Shown one piece after another: positions 11,121 to 23,120 of a DNA stretch of 64,000 nt (the first letter of the stretch is position 1; each line of letters begins with the position of its first letter). The translations under genes were made by a program, and so were the position numbers. Under the pieces are notes generated by a model. That model was not told the origin of the DNA. It saw only the letters and a program-made list of their open reading frames with translations, and did no database searches. The DNA is from Tilletiopsis washingtonensis (lineage: Eukaryota > Basidiomycota > Exobasidiomycetes > Entylomatales), in the NCBI RefSeq assembly GCF_003144115.1, contig NW_020311999.1, forward strand, positions 953,774 through 1,017,773. The letters run 5' to 3'.

Positions 11121-12814
11121 TCACCTCCGCTGCTCGCGGAACACGTCCGTCTTGCTCTTGCGGTACTCGCGCTGCGCAAGTGTCGTGTCCTCCCCCTGTG
11201 TCTGCCCCCAGCCCTTCAGTGGAATGACGAGCACTGTCCCGTTGTCTTCGCTGCGAGAGTGTGAGCCGGTGTGCGACAGGACTGCCCGACTGACAGAAGC
11301 CACTCACGCCCCCAGCTCCTCGGCGAAGCTCAGCACGGCCTTGGCTGCATCGCTGGGGTGCGGCGCCCCGCGACAGAGGTCGACGATCTCCTGGTCGGAC
11401 AGCTTCTCGCCAACGCCGTCGCTGTACGCAATGATGAAGGAGTAGTCCTCGCCCTTGAGCACCTGTGTGATGACTTCCGGCTCGGCTGTGACGCCTGCCT
11501 TCCTGCAGAGTGGGCACAGACTCAGCACCTGTCCGCAGCAGAACGCGGCGTGTCTCCACGCACTTGTACATCGAGTCGCCGAACGACCGCGTGTTCGCCA
11601 GTGCGCCCATCCAGCGGGCCTCGCCGAACGAGTCGGTGACCATGCCGGCGCCGAGCTTGCGCAGGCGGTCCGCCTCGCCCCGGTCGTCGGGATGGTGGTA
11701 CTGCGATGGAGTCAGGCGCGGCGCTTGGCTCGCGCAGCATGCTCACTCACGTTCGTGAGCGGGATGGCACGTCCGTCCGAGCGAGCGCAGAGCAGCAGGC
11801 GCGTGTCTCTGCGGCAGGTCAGGCATGCGAGCTAGACGTCGCGGCCGGGCTACGCACCCGACTTGAGCCGTCGTCACGCTCAGCAGGGCGCTGCTGTACC
11901 ACGGCTGCGTGGGGCTGTCCAGCGAGTGCAAGAGGCACACTGACGCAGTGGAGCCGCCGCTTTGCAGCGCTTCAGTGATCTGCACCTCACGATCGGCCTG
12001 CGCAGACGGAGTCAGCGGTCGTCTCGGTGCTTGCGAGGTAGCGTGCGCACCAGTAGCCAGGCGAGTGTGCATCTCTCGGCGAGCGTCATGTCTGTGACGC
12101 CTTCTGGCGGGTCCTGCGCAACGAGGTCGGCCGAGGCGTCCTCTGCTGGCGTCTCGCGCTTCTGTCCTGCTCTGACGGGCTTGAGTTCCTCCTGCCGGAC
12201 CCAGCGCTCCAGCGCACCGCCTGTGAAGCGGCGAAAGTAGCCACCAAGGCTGCGCGTATGTTGCACTGCTCGCACGCAGATGTGAGAGGCGCTCGAGCCC
12301 TACGCCAGCGAGGGCGACGCACCTATGGCAGTGGCCAGCCGCGCATCTACGCTCTCGAACGTGGCATGCAGAGTGTCGCGAAGATGCGCAGACACAGCTC
12401 GTCCACCGTGCCTGCGCGAGTCAGGAGGCTGTGCGCAGACGCAGGCCCGGGAGAGACTCACCCGTCGTAGCAGGCGAACCACACCACCTGTCCGTCGTCC
12501 TCCGTCTCGGGCTCAGGGTGCCAGCGCTCGGCGGCCTGCTTCACAATGCGGCTCCAGCTTGCGCGCAAACTGGCACGCAGCTCCGATGGCGGCACGAGGA
12601 CGCAGGCGGCGGTCCAGGTGTCCTCCTGATACTCGCGGTTGCCTCGAGACGTGGCCAGCCCGAAGACCGAGCCGGCGCGCAGCGGGACGCGGGCGACGCC
12701 CGACGGCGTGGGCACGCGCAGATACGTCCGGTACTCGCGCAGCGGCGCAGACCTCGAAGCGCGCCGCGCCGTTGGAGGAGCGGCGCGGCGCACGCAGCTG
12801 GGCCCTGCGAGCAT
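11121..12814 (-). CDS. PTC6: Mitochondrial-type protein phosphatase 2C (Ptc6/Aup1-like)
   Basis: Role by family: metal-dependent Ser/Thr phosphatase; yeast Ptc6/Aup1 lies in the mitochondrial intermembrane space and affects mitophagy. Exons 12814-12462, 12411-12323, 12265-12051, 11997-11858, 11808-11751, 11700-11564, 11502-11308, 11250-11121; 438 aa. Seen: Arg-rich, acid-free N-terminus (about 30 residues) typical of an import signal; SRGNREYQEDTW at 56-67; metal motif DGHGG at 117-121; VGDTRLLLC near 265; TDSFGEARWMGALANTRSFG, a hallmark of this subgroup; and SDGVGEKLSDQEIVD with Asp359. The third exon uses the acceptor GAGCAG because the next one leads to a stop. Tandem with the mannosidase gene, 1.38 kb away. 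Confidence 0.85.
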
Positions 12815-14192
12815 GCCGTCGGGGGGAAGTGGTGGGATGGAGCACGAAGGCAGGCTGCATTTCCGCGCGAGCCGCCGGCCCGGCGCGGAGCAGCTGCCGC
12901 CGCGGCCTTGGCGCGCGCGCGTGTGTACCGGCCGAGAGATGCGCGCGGCGCGGCGCGCGCCTGCTGCACCTCAGCCTGCGGCGCGCGCCGTGCGTCCCGC
13001 ACCGCTGCTGCACCTGGGGCACGGCTCGCAGCGCTCCTGGCTCTTCCCGTCGGGCCCGGCTCAACTCAACGACGCTGAGCTGCCAGACAGTGCACAGCGA
13101 CGGCGCAGCTTGCCTCAATCAGTCTACCTCGCACCGCTGGGGTCCTTTGCCCTGCTGCTGGCCTCCCCCTGCCGACAATGGCGCAACTTGTCTGGGCGGC
13201 TCTCTCTGGGCGCTCTCTTGGGGGTGGGACACAACGCCGTGCACTGCTGCGCGCTGTGCCGGCCCGGCGTGAAGCTCGCATCGGCACAACACCCTCAAGG
13301 CGACCAAGGCGCACAGATTGTGTATCGCGGCGCGAGTGTCTGCAGGCCACTGCTGGCTCGCATCCGAGGATGACTGCCCGCACGCCGGCCTGCCAAGACG
13401 AGCAGTTCTGCCACGGCCTGCACAGTGGGACTGCAAGCTGCGCGGCATCCGCGCGTCAGCTCGTCGAAAAGTGGTGCGCGACAGCGAGGCGCGCAGAAAA
13501 GATCGCGCGTCCATGCGCAGGAGCGCGCATGTGCAGTAAATGCAGCTCCAGGGCACCGGCGCGTCAGTTTTCAGCCCTGTCTCAGCCAGCCGCCGCGTCC
13601 GCGCTTGCTCATTTGGCGGGTGGCAGCAGCAGAGACCTCAGCTACTGCGCGCAGCCGATGGGAGACATCAGCACAGCGTCAGGAGCAACATGCATAGCCA
13701 GCCCTGCTCATGAGCGCCTTGCGGTCCCGGCAGGGCCCGACACCTGATCTGTAGACACTACGCACTCCAGTGACAGAGTTGCTGACTGGAGCCGTGGATG
13801 GCCCCTTTCGCTTGCGCTCTGGACAGGCTGATCGCCGAGCTGCTGTTCTAGAGAGTGGACAGCCGATGCAACAGACGTACGCTGCACTCGACGCTGCTAT
13901 AAACGTCCGAAAGGCCTTGCTCTGGCGCGCAGACACTTGGGCGGCCGACATCTACCAAGCCCGCACGCTCGGGCACACAGCACAGGGGACACACGACGGC
14001 AGAGGTCACAGAGCTATGCGCACAGCGTTGGCAGGCAGACCAGCAAGGCCAAGATGTCTAGCCTGCCTGGCAGGCAGACACGTAGGCAGCGGCGACGACG
14101 ATGACGCCGAGGGATGCAGATAGATTGGGCAGGGTGGGCATAGATGAGGGATGAGGGAACGGGCGACACGACGGCAGCGAGGCACGCGTCGC
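12815..14192. other. Long intergenic region upstream of PTC6-like gene
   Basis: 1.38 kb. No frame with splice signals or family motifs. TATAAA occurs at 13899-13904 but no gene is seen behind it. Near 14029-14080 there is a repeated 12-mer TGGCAGGCAGAC and a hairpin (listed separately). Confidence 0.4.
14055..14080. repeat. Perfect hairpin downstream of the mannosidase gene
   Basis: GCCTGCC T GGCAGGC forms a 7-bp stem with one looped base; flanking TGTCT and AGACA extend it with one bulged A. It starts about 113 bp past the mannosidase stop, so it may sit in that gene's 3' UTR. The 12-mer TGGCAGGCAGAC inside it also occurs at 14029-14040. Confidence 0.5.
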
Positions 14193-17025
14193 TCACTTGA
14201 CGGCGGGCGCGCGCGAAAGGCCGCTGAACATGTTGCGCGCGACGCTGACGGGCATCTGCACCTGCTGCGCGAAGGCCGAAGCCGCCACCTGGAGGCCCTG
14301 GGTCAAAGTCACCAGGCTGCCGAGGCTGTCGAGCGACGGCACGCCCGCGTCGGGCTCCACAGTGTTGCCCAGGTTGCTCGCCTGGCCCGACAGCGGCTCG
14401 TACGGCCTGCGTTGGGGTGCGGACGGTTAGCCGGCACGCGCGAGGTGGAGGGCTGCGCACCACGCACCAGAAGTTCTGCACCTTGCCGAAGTCTGCGTTG
14501 GGCGCAGCGATCTTGAACGGGTGGGCCTCCTGCTCGCCGCAGTGTCAGCACGGGCGGGACCAGCCAGACTGCTAGAACGTACCGTCGTGAAGACGTAGTC
14601 GTCGAGCGAGATGTGCCCGGGGTCGTCGAAGATGAGGTAGAGGTACTTGAACAGCTCGGCGAACATGCTGCGAGGGCGGTCAGGCTGAGGCCACGGCTGC
14701 GGCGGACTGCGGAGCGCTTACAAGCTGAGGAGATGGGGCGCGTCAGCGAGAGACTGTGCGTGCGGGCCAGCTTGACTCACGTCTGAGCCTCGTCGTACGA
14801 CTGTGAGCTGACGTCGTTGACGTTGACGAGCCCGACCCAGCCAGTGCCGGAGTCAAGGTACTCCCTTGGGGCAGAGTCGTCAGGGCCAGCACTCGCGAGG
14901 GCACTGGGCCTGCTGAAGTGCTCACTTCATGTGCAGGAAGGCGTCCCACGCCATGTCGCGGAAGAGCTGCTGACCTGTGAGGCGCCAGCCGTAGAACAGG
15001 CTTTCGACAGTCTCGGGACGCTGAATGTAGCTAGAGAAGGGCCGGTTAGACAGCAGAATCTGCGTCGATGCGCAGAAGACTCACCCTGGCGAGCCCAAGA
15101 AGTAGCCATGCTCATTGTCTGATCCCATGTGCTTTGTGAGCCACCGATGCGTGACCGTCCAAGACGAGAGGCACTCACAGAACTCGCGTCTGCCGGGCGA
15201 CACGTACGTCCAGCCCTTGGCATTGCCCGCGGCGTCGAAGTAGCCGAAGCTCTCGGGTCCGATGCCGGTGGCCGTGCCGTTGTACGTGCGCCTGAAGGCA
15301 GCCCAGTGAGCTGCCTGTACAGCTGCGGCGCGGTGCGACACCAGGCTCACCAGTAGCTCTCGGCCATCTCGAGGCCGACCTGGATGTACTCTGGCTTGTT
15401 GAGCAGCGCGCCGCCCAGCGCCCAATTGCCGCCGGCAAAGGAGGCCAGATGAGACGAGACGTACACGGAGCCGTTGACGGGCTCGTAGTCCGACAGAAGG
15501 GTGAGGTTTGCCTATGGAGGGCGTCAGCGTGCCTCGCAGCTCGTGCTGCTGCGTATCATACGCACTACGCCAGTCTTCTGCACCAGGTGTGCGATCGACG
15601 AGTTGATCGCGGCATCCCAAGTGGCGACAAAGGAGCTGGAGCGGTCCAGGCCTCGCAGCTGCCCCCACTTGATCAGATACCTGGAAACGAGCGAGTAAGC
15701 AAGACAGCTGAGCAGCGCAGCCACGCCGCCACGCACTCCCAGAACGAGTCCGAGCCGCCGCCCCACGTGTAGTACGGAGCGCCGGACGTGCTCTCGTTGT
15801 AGGCGTCGAGGCTCTGCGCGAAGATGCCGGGGAAGGTGACGGGAGAGGCAATGATTGCGTCCACTGGGAGGCGGTTTAATAAGCATGAGCAGCAAGGCGG
15901 TGTGTGAGGTCTCTGCGGGCTCACTGGCTCCCTCTGTCAGGTTGAGGTAGGTGTTGTTGCCGGTGTATGCCGACAGCTCGCCCCACTCGAGGATGAGGGA
16001 GCCCGCCTCTGCAATGCCGACCTACGGTACGTTCAGCGAAGCCCATAGAGACAGACGCGTGCTGTCCTCACCGAGTCAGTCGTGTCCACGGGCGTGGAAA
16101 GGTTGAGGTTGAAGCGCTGCGACGGGTGATGAGCACTTGAAGGGACAGCTCATGAAGGGCCGCCGCTCACGTTGAAGGGCAGGCGATTGCCCTTGTACCA
16201 GGCCTTGGAAAGCCGATTTGCGAGCACGACGACCTGGTCGACCAGGAACTTCTCCTCGGCCTTTTCGCCATTCATCTGGTAGCTGCTCAGACTCACATCA
16301 GCGAGGCGGCCAGAAGGGTGAATCGCGAGACTCACGCAGACAGCATGCCGCCGATGTAGCTAGGCGCAACATGTCAGATGCCGCACCCATGAGCGAAGCA
16401 GCGGGGGCAGCTCACCGGATGGTGAGCTCAAAGACACTGATGTTGCCGGGCGCGTCGTCGCCTTCCGCCGTCTGCGTAAAGTCGATGGCCCTGACATGAG
16501 CAAGGGCGCGCTGATAGGCGTCCGAGTCGCCCAGGCCCATGACGAGCATGGTAGAGAGCGAGTCTGCGAGCCACGTCAGCTTCGCCGTGGTGCAGGGCCG
16601 CAGCGGGCGCTAACCGATGATCGTTCCTCCGAAGCCGGCGAGGATCGAGTCGTTCGAGCCGCCCTATGAGTCGCCCAGACCTCGTCTGAGCTTGTGTACG
16701 CTATGCCCAGTCATTTGAGCTCACCTTGGCGATCGGGTTCAGCTTGTCAGAGGGCGCGGCATACTCTGCCGTAATGTCAGCAGGCTCGTCGTCGAAGCAG
16801 CTCGTCGCACGCACTCTCGTAATTGGCGTAGTTGTCGAGGAAGGCCGTCTTGATGGCCTCGCGCTTCTCGACGTCGGCCGTGAACGCAGCACGGCGAGCG
16901 AGCTCCCTGTGCTGAGCAGGCAGCTGGCCGAACCTCTGCTGCTGCACACCTCGGGCATGCACAGCGACTCCCAGAAGCGGGATGCACAGCAGCAGGAGAC
17001 GCTCGAAGCAAGGGCGAAGGCGCAT
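14193..17025 (-). CDS. Class I alpha-1,2-mannosidase, GH47, secreted or ER/Golgi
   Basis: Reaction by family: calcium-dependent trimming of alpha-1,2-mannose from N-glycans. 19 exons: 17025-16815, 16765-16725, 16663-16615, 16563-16416, 16359-16336, 16282-16171, 16116-16072, 16021-15925, 15863-15737, 15680-15566, 15511-15351, 15291-15179, 15118-15085, 15030-14926, 14864-14781, 14724-14722, 14667-14583, 14529-14468, 14406-14193; 609 aa. Seen: hydrophobic signal peptide (about 24 residues), KTAFLDNYANYEKYA, FELTIRYIGGMLSAYQ (Glu146), YYTWGGGSDSFWEYL, ATGIGPESFGYF, YIQRPETVESLFYGWR, MFAELFKYLYLIF, and TTEAHPFKIAAPN at 517-529 with the calcium-binding Thr. Exon 16 is three bases; it yields Thr489-Phe490, matching the usual S/T-F-M/F before FAE. 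The C-terminus adds about 80 Ser/Gln-rich residues. Confidence 0.88.
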
Positions 17026-18549
17026 GACGAACGCTGTTGGGCAGAGGTGATGGTGTGGAATGAAGGTCGAGAGAGGCTAGGGGTCCGCGGCTGGGCAGCC
17101 CCGGCGCCGTTCGACTGCGCAGCTGGAGAGTACGGCTCGGTCCGCCTCCAGCAGGTGCACAGCCGTTCTCAGCCTGTGATCCTGCAGCTGGCTGTGGACC
17201 GCACGAGTGCCCGAGGGGTCGCATAGGGGCTGTGCCTCCCCTGAGGGCTCTGATCGAGGCGCGGCCGCGCGGCACGGCGGGACACGGCGGCCGCACGAGC
17301 GATGCTCGAGAGAGGGGCCTCCCGCGCTCGGAAGAAGCGAGACGGGCGATCAGGGGCCAGTGGAAGAAGCGCGTGTGGCCGTGCTTCGCGCCTCTCGCAG
17401 CACACCTGCTGGCCCGGGTGCCGCGACGCCGAGCATGCGCCAGCAGCTGCTGCAGCGGGGACTGGGAGCAGCTCCTCTCAAGGATCCTAGCCGTTCCTGT
17501 GCCGCCTGCTGCTGCTGATGGGCGAGGCGACGCCTTGCGCTTCAGCCGAGCATGACAGCCGCTACTCTGCCATGAGAGCGCGGCGCGCGTTGAGAGGGGG
17601 GACCGAGCGGGAGGCTTGTGCGCGCGCCCCGAGGCCTTCCTGCCGCTCGCTCCTCGAGCTACTCACCGCAGCCGAGCCGTGCACCACCGAGAGACGCCCA
17701 GCGCCTGGCCCAAAGATCTCGGCGCTCTCTGCTCGTACTGGAGCAGCGGGTCGGAAGCGGCGCAGCTGCGACATGGGTCGTGGCGGCATCGAAAGGGCTC
17801 ACCCCAAGCGAAGCTTGGCGTGGGTCCGTCGTTCGTGCGTCTGCGAATGCTGCACACATGAGGCGCACCGAGGCGTACAGCAGTCGGTATCGGGGTCAGA
17901 GGGCGAGGTCGACGGCATGGCATTGGGCGGTGACGGTGAGACACCAAGCTGCCCGCAAGCTGCACCCCAAGTCAGGGGTCAGGTGTGCTGCTCGGAGCCA
18001 GCGTGGGAACTGGTGGGCCAGGCGCGGTGTCGCGTTCCAGATTCTTGCACCTCGCCAAAGACGCCGTCACCGCAGCGCCCGCGTTGACTTGCTGCAGATG
18101 CGCAGCGTGGCTGCTCGGCCTTTGGACGTGTCGCTGAGCAGCGAGCTGGAGATGGAGAGCGTCGCAGCGCGGCGTGACGGCAACGGCGAAGGAGGGGGAC
18201 GCTGGGCGCGGGGGTGGAGTGCTGCCGGCCATGACGTACTGCGCCTCGATCAGACGCGCAGCGGCGCACGGGGCGCAGGTTGCTCTTGCATGCTGCCGGC
18301 CGGCCGCGCGGGCCGCACCGCATGTGGTGCCGCGGCGCGCACGCGCGCGCGCAGCGGCTGTGCTTCGTGGCAGGCGGCACGGGCATAGGGTGTGCGTCTG
18401 CGCAGCGTTGGATGCACCCGCACCTGCCAGAGGGCCCTTCTCTTATCTCCACCACCTTCACCAGCAACGCCCGCAGTTCGTCCATCTTAGCGCCCGCCGC
18501 ATCCTCGCCCATCATTACCAACATCCTCGCCCTCTTTGCCAAGGCCGAC
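17026..18549. other. Divergent intergenic region mannosidase / BAP31-like
   Basis: 1.52 kb of GC-rich sequence with both promoters. Open frames on both strands overlap each other and lack splice signals or motifs. Pyrimidine-rich sequence at 18420-18540 just upstream of the BAP31-like ATG looks like a core promoter or leader. Confidence 0.4.
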
Positions 18550-19518
18550 ATGACGGTGCGTGGCCCTGCACGTCGCCGCGTCGCTGGCACCTGACACCGC
18601 CTGCTGCCCTGCCCAGATCCACTACTCGCTCTGCTTCATGCTGCTCGTGGCCGAGATGCTCGTGTTCCTCGGCCTGTGAGTGTGCGCGTCGCGCGGCGCC
18701 GCACGGCGGCACGTAGCTCACCGCACGTCCCTGCAGCATCCTGCCGCTGCCGTTCAAGATGCGCCGCGCCGTCTTCTCCTTCTTCGCGACGAACCCCATC
18801 GTCGGCAAGGTCCTCTACGGCGTCAAGATCTCGATCATCTTCGTCTCGATTCTCTTCGTCGATGCGTGCCAGCGCCTCTTCAAGACGATGGCCGAGCGCC
18901 AGCAGGCCAAGGAGCAGCTGGGCGTGCGCGACACGGCGCACCACGACATGCTGCTGCGTCTCGCCTTTGCACAGTGAGTGTGCTGCACCTGCGCCGCAGG
19001 CAGGCCGAGCGTCGTCTGCGCTAGCCCGCTGCGTGACTTACACGTCCGTTTCCAGGCGCAACTGCTACCTGTGCGGCTTCTGCCTCTTCTGCTCGCTGTG
19101 AGTTGCACTGCCAGTCTCGGCGTGCCTGCCCTGGCTGATCCGTCGTGCCGCACCAGTATCCTCGCACGTACCTACGCTCTCATCTCGGAGCTGATCCAGG
19201 CCCAGGAGGAGCTGGGCAAGGCGCAGAAGGGCTCCGCCGGCAGCCAAGACGTTGGTGAGTAGCCGAGCGGTGCCGAAAGCAGAGTCGGCACGCACGCTGT
19301 CCTGCTTGGCCGGCGGTAGGCCGGGTATGCTGTTCGTCACTGACACGCGTGCCTCTCAGTGACGCTCAAGAAGCAGGTTGCCCAGCAGCAGGCCGGTAAG
19401 TTACGCGCAGCACGCCGCACCGAAACTGCGGCTTACCCTTACCGTAACAGAGTACAACCGCCTCGCCGACGAGCTTGCTCAGGCCAAGGGCCAGACCGCC
19501 AAGACCAAGAGCACGTAA
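18550..19518 (+). CDS. BAP31-like ER membrane protein (yeast Yet family)
   Basis: Family role: ER membrane chaperone or export factor for membrane proteins. Exons 18550-18555, 18617-18675, 18737-18973, 19056-19097, 19157-19254, 19360-19395, 19451-19518; 181 aa. Seen: MTIHYSLCFMLLVAEMLVFL (first membrane segment), LPLPFKMRRAVFSFF, a family hallmark, a second segment ISIIFVSILFVD, a third around CYLCGFCLFCSLILARTY, and a C-terminal coiled coil (LISELIQAQEELG, VTLKKQVAQQQAEYNRLADE). The first coding exon holds only ATG ACG. The C-terminal KTKST lacks the KKXX retrieval signal of animal BAP31. The protein is shorter than animal BAP31 (about 246 aa), as in many fungi. Confidence 0.87.
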
Positions 19519-19711
19519 CGCGAGCATGCGCTGCAGCTGCTGTGATCGACGATGCCTCCCTTGCGCGCGTGAACGGACACCCAAAAGCGATGGGGAGATT
19601 ATCAGGATCAATTGAACACGCCGTGCATCACCCTCAGTCTGGCGTCGAGCAGCGCGGTAGGGGAATGGTAAGGGAGTCGTTATTCGTGGCTGAGGCGGGC
19701 TGTCTGCGCCA

Positions 19712-22700
19712 TCAGTCGTCGTCGCCGTCGCCGTCACCTCCCGCTCCCGGGAAGCTGCCGGGCAGTTGGCGCGGCCGGCGGTGCACGTACACGCCCTCAT
19801 ACTCGTCCTCATCTTCGTCCTCCTCGTCCTCCTCAGCGGCGTCGCCTGCGTCGGTGCGCTGCTCGTCTGGCTCCTCACGCACGATCACAGCCGGTAGCGT
19901 CTCGTTCAGGCCGCCAGCACGGCGGCGCGCCGGCGCCACGCTCTCGACGCCTGAAATGGCCTCGCCGATCGCGGCGCCGGGCCCAGTGCCGCGCGGTCCC
20001 TCGTCCACGTTGCCCCAGATGCCCTCGGCGTCGTCGGCGGGCATCGTGCTGCTCGGGCCGGCGCGGTCGAGTGCGTCGCCGGCGGGTGTCGAGACCGTCG
20101 AGAGAGTGCTCTTGGAGCGGGCCAGCGGCGGCATGCGGCCACGCTTGAGCAGCGAGCTCTTGCGGCGCCGAAGGCTGAGCACGAGCACGTCGCTCTTCTT
20201 TGAGATGGCCGAGACGTTGAGGCGGACACCACTGCCGCCCGGCATGCCCTCGGCTGTGCCGGCGCGGGCGGCCGTAGCAATCTCCTCGGGGCTGGACGCG
20301 CCGAGCGACTCTCGAGCCGCAGCCTCTTCTGCCGGGATGGGCAGCCACGGCTCAGGCAGCTTGCCCGTGAGTGCCGGGTGGCCGTAGCGTCGGCGACCAG
20401 TGTCGAGGGTGCCCGTGTAGTATCCCGCGGCCGGCGGCTCGCGGTAGTCGGTGTGCGTGTCGCGCTGAGCGACAAACAGCGTCTCGTCCTTGGCAGCATA
20501 GCGCCGGCGTGCAAGCGCGGTCTGATCGTCATCTGGCGCGTGGTTGTCGGCGCGGAGAGCGAGGAGCGGGTTGATGACCGTGCCGGTCGGCATGCCTGCC
20601 GCCTGCGAGTCCTGGCGTGCGACCTCGGTGATGCTGGACAGGTTGATGTGCTCCTCCAGGCCGCTGAACTGCTTGCTCATGTGGCGGCCGTACCAGACCG
20701 TCGTGATGAGGACGGGCAGGCAGAGGAATGAGAGGAAGAGCTGCTTGCGCACGGAGAAGAGGCCGATGTGGAACACCTGGAAGATGCCGAGCGCCCAAAT
20801 GCAGCGGCGCGACGAGAGCGGCCATGCCTGGCCCTTGGACTCGTACGCCTTGTAGAAGACGAAGAGCAGCTTGTACTTGAACACGACATAGCCCAGGCCA
20901 AAGTAGAGTGCGCCGAAGATGGTGATGAGCGGCGAGACGATGCTGTACACCACCGACAGCGTGAAGACGATGAGCGCGGCCGGGTAGACACTGCCGGCGT
21001 ACAGCTGCGGCGGCGCGTTGAGCTCGGCGTGCTCGCGTGGCGTGCGTGCAAAGAGGCGGCCCCAGGCGCGCATCAGGATGAGCGGCAGCTGCAGCAGCTG
21101 CAGCGGGATGACGGCGAGCGACTGCAGGACCACGTAGGAGAGGCTGAAGTTGCGGGCACCGGGCAGCGACTGCGCGACCTTCTCGAGCACGCGCGCAGGG
21201 TTGTTGGCCAGGTCTGCAATGACACCCCAGAGCGTGCGCGTGATGAGGAAGATGAAGATGACCGAGATCAGCAGGAAGAGGTCTGTGGGACGTGATGTCA
21301 GCGCGGTGGCTGCGGAGGTCAAGTCAAGGCGCTACGCACGGTAGCGCTTGAGGACGCTGAGCTCGACCAGGCTCTTCGCGCGCAGGCCCTGGAGGTAGGC
21401 GGTCCACTCGAGGATGAGCGGCAGCAGGTTGTTGAAGGCGATCAAGACCACGGACGGCAGCGACGTGGACACGAGTGCCTCGAGGCGCTGGTTCTTCTCG
21501 ATGATCGCCCACAGCCACGGAATGTAGCGCCGGATGGCTCCCGGGCTCAGGAACGAGGCGAGGAAGGTGAGCGGCGGAATGTAGAAGACGAAGAGCGTGA
21601 AGGTGAACGCCGAGACGAGCAGCTGGCGCAAGCGGCGCTCGAGCGGTGCCAGCGAGACGTTCGACCAGATGATGTCGCGCGGCTCAGGCGCCAGCGACGT
21701 CTTGCAGTAGCCGGGGATCGGATAGTGCACCGTCTGCGCTGCGATTTGCTGGGGCCGACGTGTCAGCGCGGGCAGAATACTGACGGAAACCGTCAAACTC
21801 ACCGCACTGGCCGCATCGACGAATGTCACGTAGCCGCCAGACGCGCTGGGACGCTCCTTGCTCCTTGCCCGGCGGACAGACTGATCCAGCGCGTAGAACT
21901 CGACGGCGAGCTTGTCGAGCGAGTCGACGCGCTTGCTGAAGGGGTTGAACCAGTTGACACGCTGCGTCGGGCACGGCTTGCTCGACTTCGGCTGAATGTC
22001 ACCCAGCGCCTTGGGCAATCCGGCAACATTAGCGCCGCCCGAGAGGAGCGGAGTGCGTTCGAGGTCTCCCGGAGTGAGCCTGCGCGAGGTGCCATGCGCC
22101 TCTGCGCCCTGCGCGAAGAGCTGCGCGGCTCGTGCTTGCAGAGCCTCAGCGACGGCATCGGGATCGTAGCCCTCGGCCTGCGTCGGGTTGCCCAGCCACT
22201 GACACCATGCGCGCTCCAGCGCGTACAGCTTCTCGGCGCGGCGCTGGAGCAGATCCGCCAGGTTGCCGACCTCACGGCCCACCGCCGTGCTCTCCACTGC
22301 CAGGCCGCATGCCTCGAAGTACTCCGCGAGCGCGCGCTCGTCGCGCAGGTGCTCAGGAAGAGCGCGCAGCTCGACTGTTCGGGCAGGGATGGACGCGAGC
22401 AGGTCGAGAGCGTAGAGCTGCCGATTGCGGATGAACTTGCGGCCACCTTTGGCCATGGCGCGCAGCACGACGAACGACGTTACGTAGATCGTGAGCAGGT
22501 GCGTGAAGTGGTACGCAGAGAAGCGCGGTGGCGACCAGGGGAATGGTCCGCCAGGCGTGGGCAGACCGGCAGGCAACGCGCTCGCCGTGGCGTTTCTTTG
22601 CTCGTCTGATGGGCGCACGCCGTCGATGGAGCCGTTGTGGTGCCAGTTGACGGGCATGAGCACCGCACATGACCTGAGCAGCGCGTGAGTCGGCGACCTC

Positions 22701-23120
22701 GTCTACAGGCGCATGCAGCTCGCACACTCACCACAGGCTCAGCACTGTGAGCACCCAGAAGCATGTCTTGAAGAACGCCAGCAGCACGGCGGCGTCCAGG
22801 CCGACGATGTGGAGGATGCGCGGCTCCGGCGTGCGCAGCGTCGGCATGATCCACGCAAAGACGCCCGCGTCCAGGTTTGCGACATGCGGCGTGAAGCCGG
22901 CCAGCTTTGTGCGTGGCGCAAAGAGCGTCGGGTAGCGGCGGCGGCTGAGCGAGAAGAGCAGCAGCGACGTGAGACCGATGCCGAGCGAGAGGAAGAGCTG
23001 CTGCTGCAGCCACGGGCCCTCGAACGGCCGGCGCGGGTCGTTCGGCAGCGGCGAGTCGCCGTCGCCGCCGTCGAGCGGCACGAGTGCCGCCAGCAGGGGC
23101 TGCAGCAGCGATGCGGGCAT
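19712..23120 (-). CDS. CSC1/OSCA/TMEM63-type osmosensitive cation channel
   Basis: Family role: mechanically or osmotically gated calcium-permeable channel (fungal Csc1, Rsn1, Phm7 group). Exons 23120-22732, 22673-21803, 21748-21340, 21282-19712; 1079 aa. Seen: N-terminal membrane segment LFLSLGIGLTSLLLFSLSRR followed by RRRYPTLFAPR, another around FKTCFWVLTVLSLW; AYHFTHLLTIYVTSFVVL; a large cytosolic loop; the core DIIWSNVSLAPLERRLRQ, VSAFTFTLFVFYIPPLTFLAS; and LFLLISVIFIFLITRTLWG with a run of further segments to about residue 800. The tail is long, polar and ends in a Glu/Asp-rich stretch with GDGDGDDD. ATG 23120 is the first usable ATG; codons upstream in frame are TTG. Convergent with the BAP31-like gene. 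Confidence 0.88.

Noticed and set aside
12266-12322. Alternative acceptor CGCAG|CC for PTC6 intron 2
   Set aside because: It keeps phase but leads to a stop after about 55 codons and loses LGGYFRRFTGG; the upstream GAGCAG acceptor keeps the family sequence.
13899-13904. TATAAA as a possible promoter
   Set aside because: No gene starts within a useful distance downstream on either strand.
17618-18388. 256-codon frame between the mannosidase and BAP31-like genes
   Set aside because: No ordered sequence or motif, overlapping open frames on both strands.
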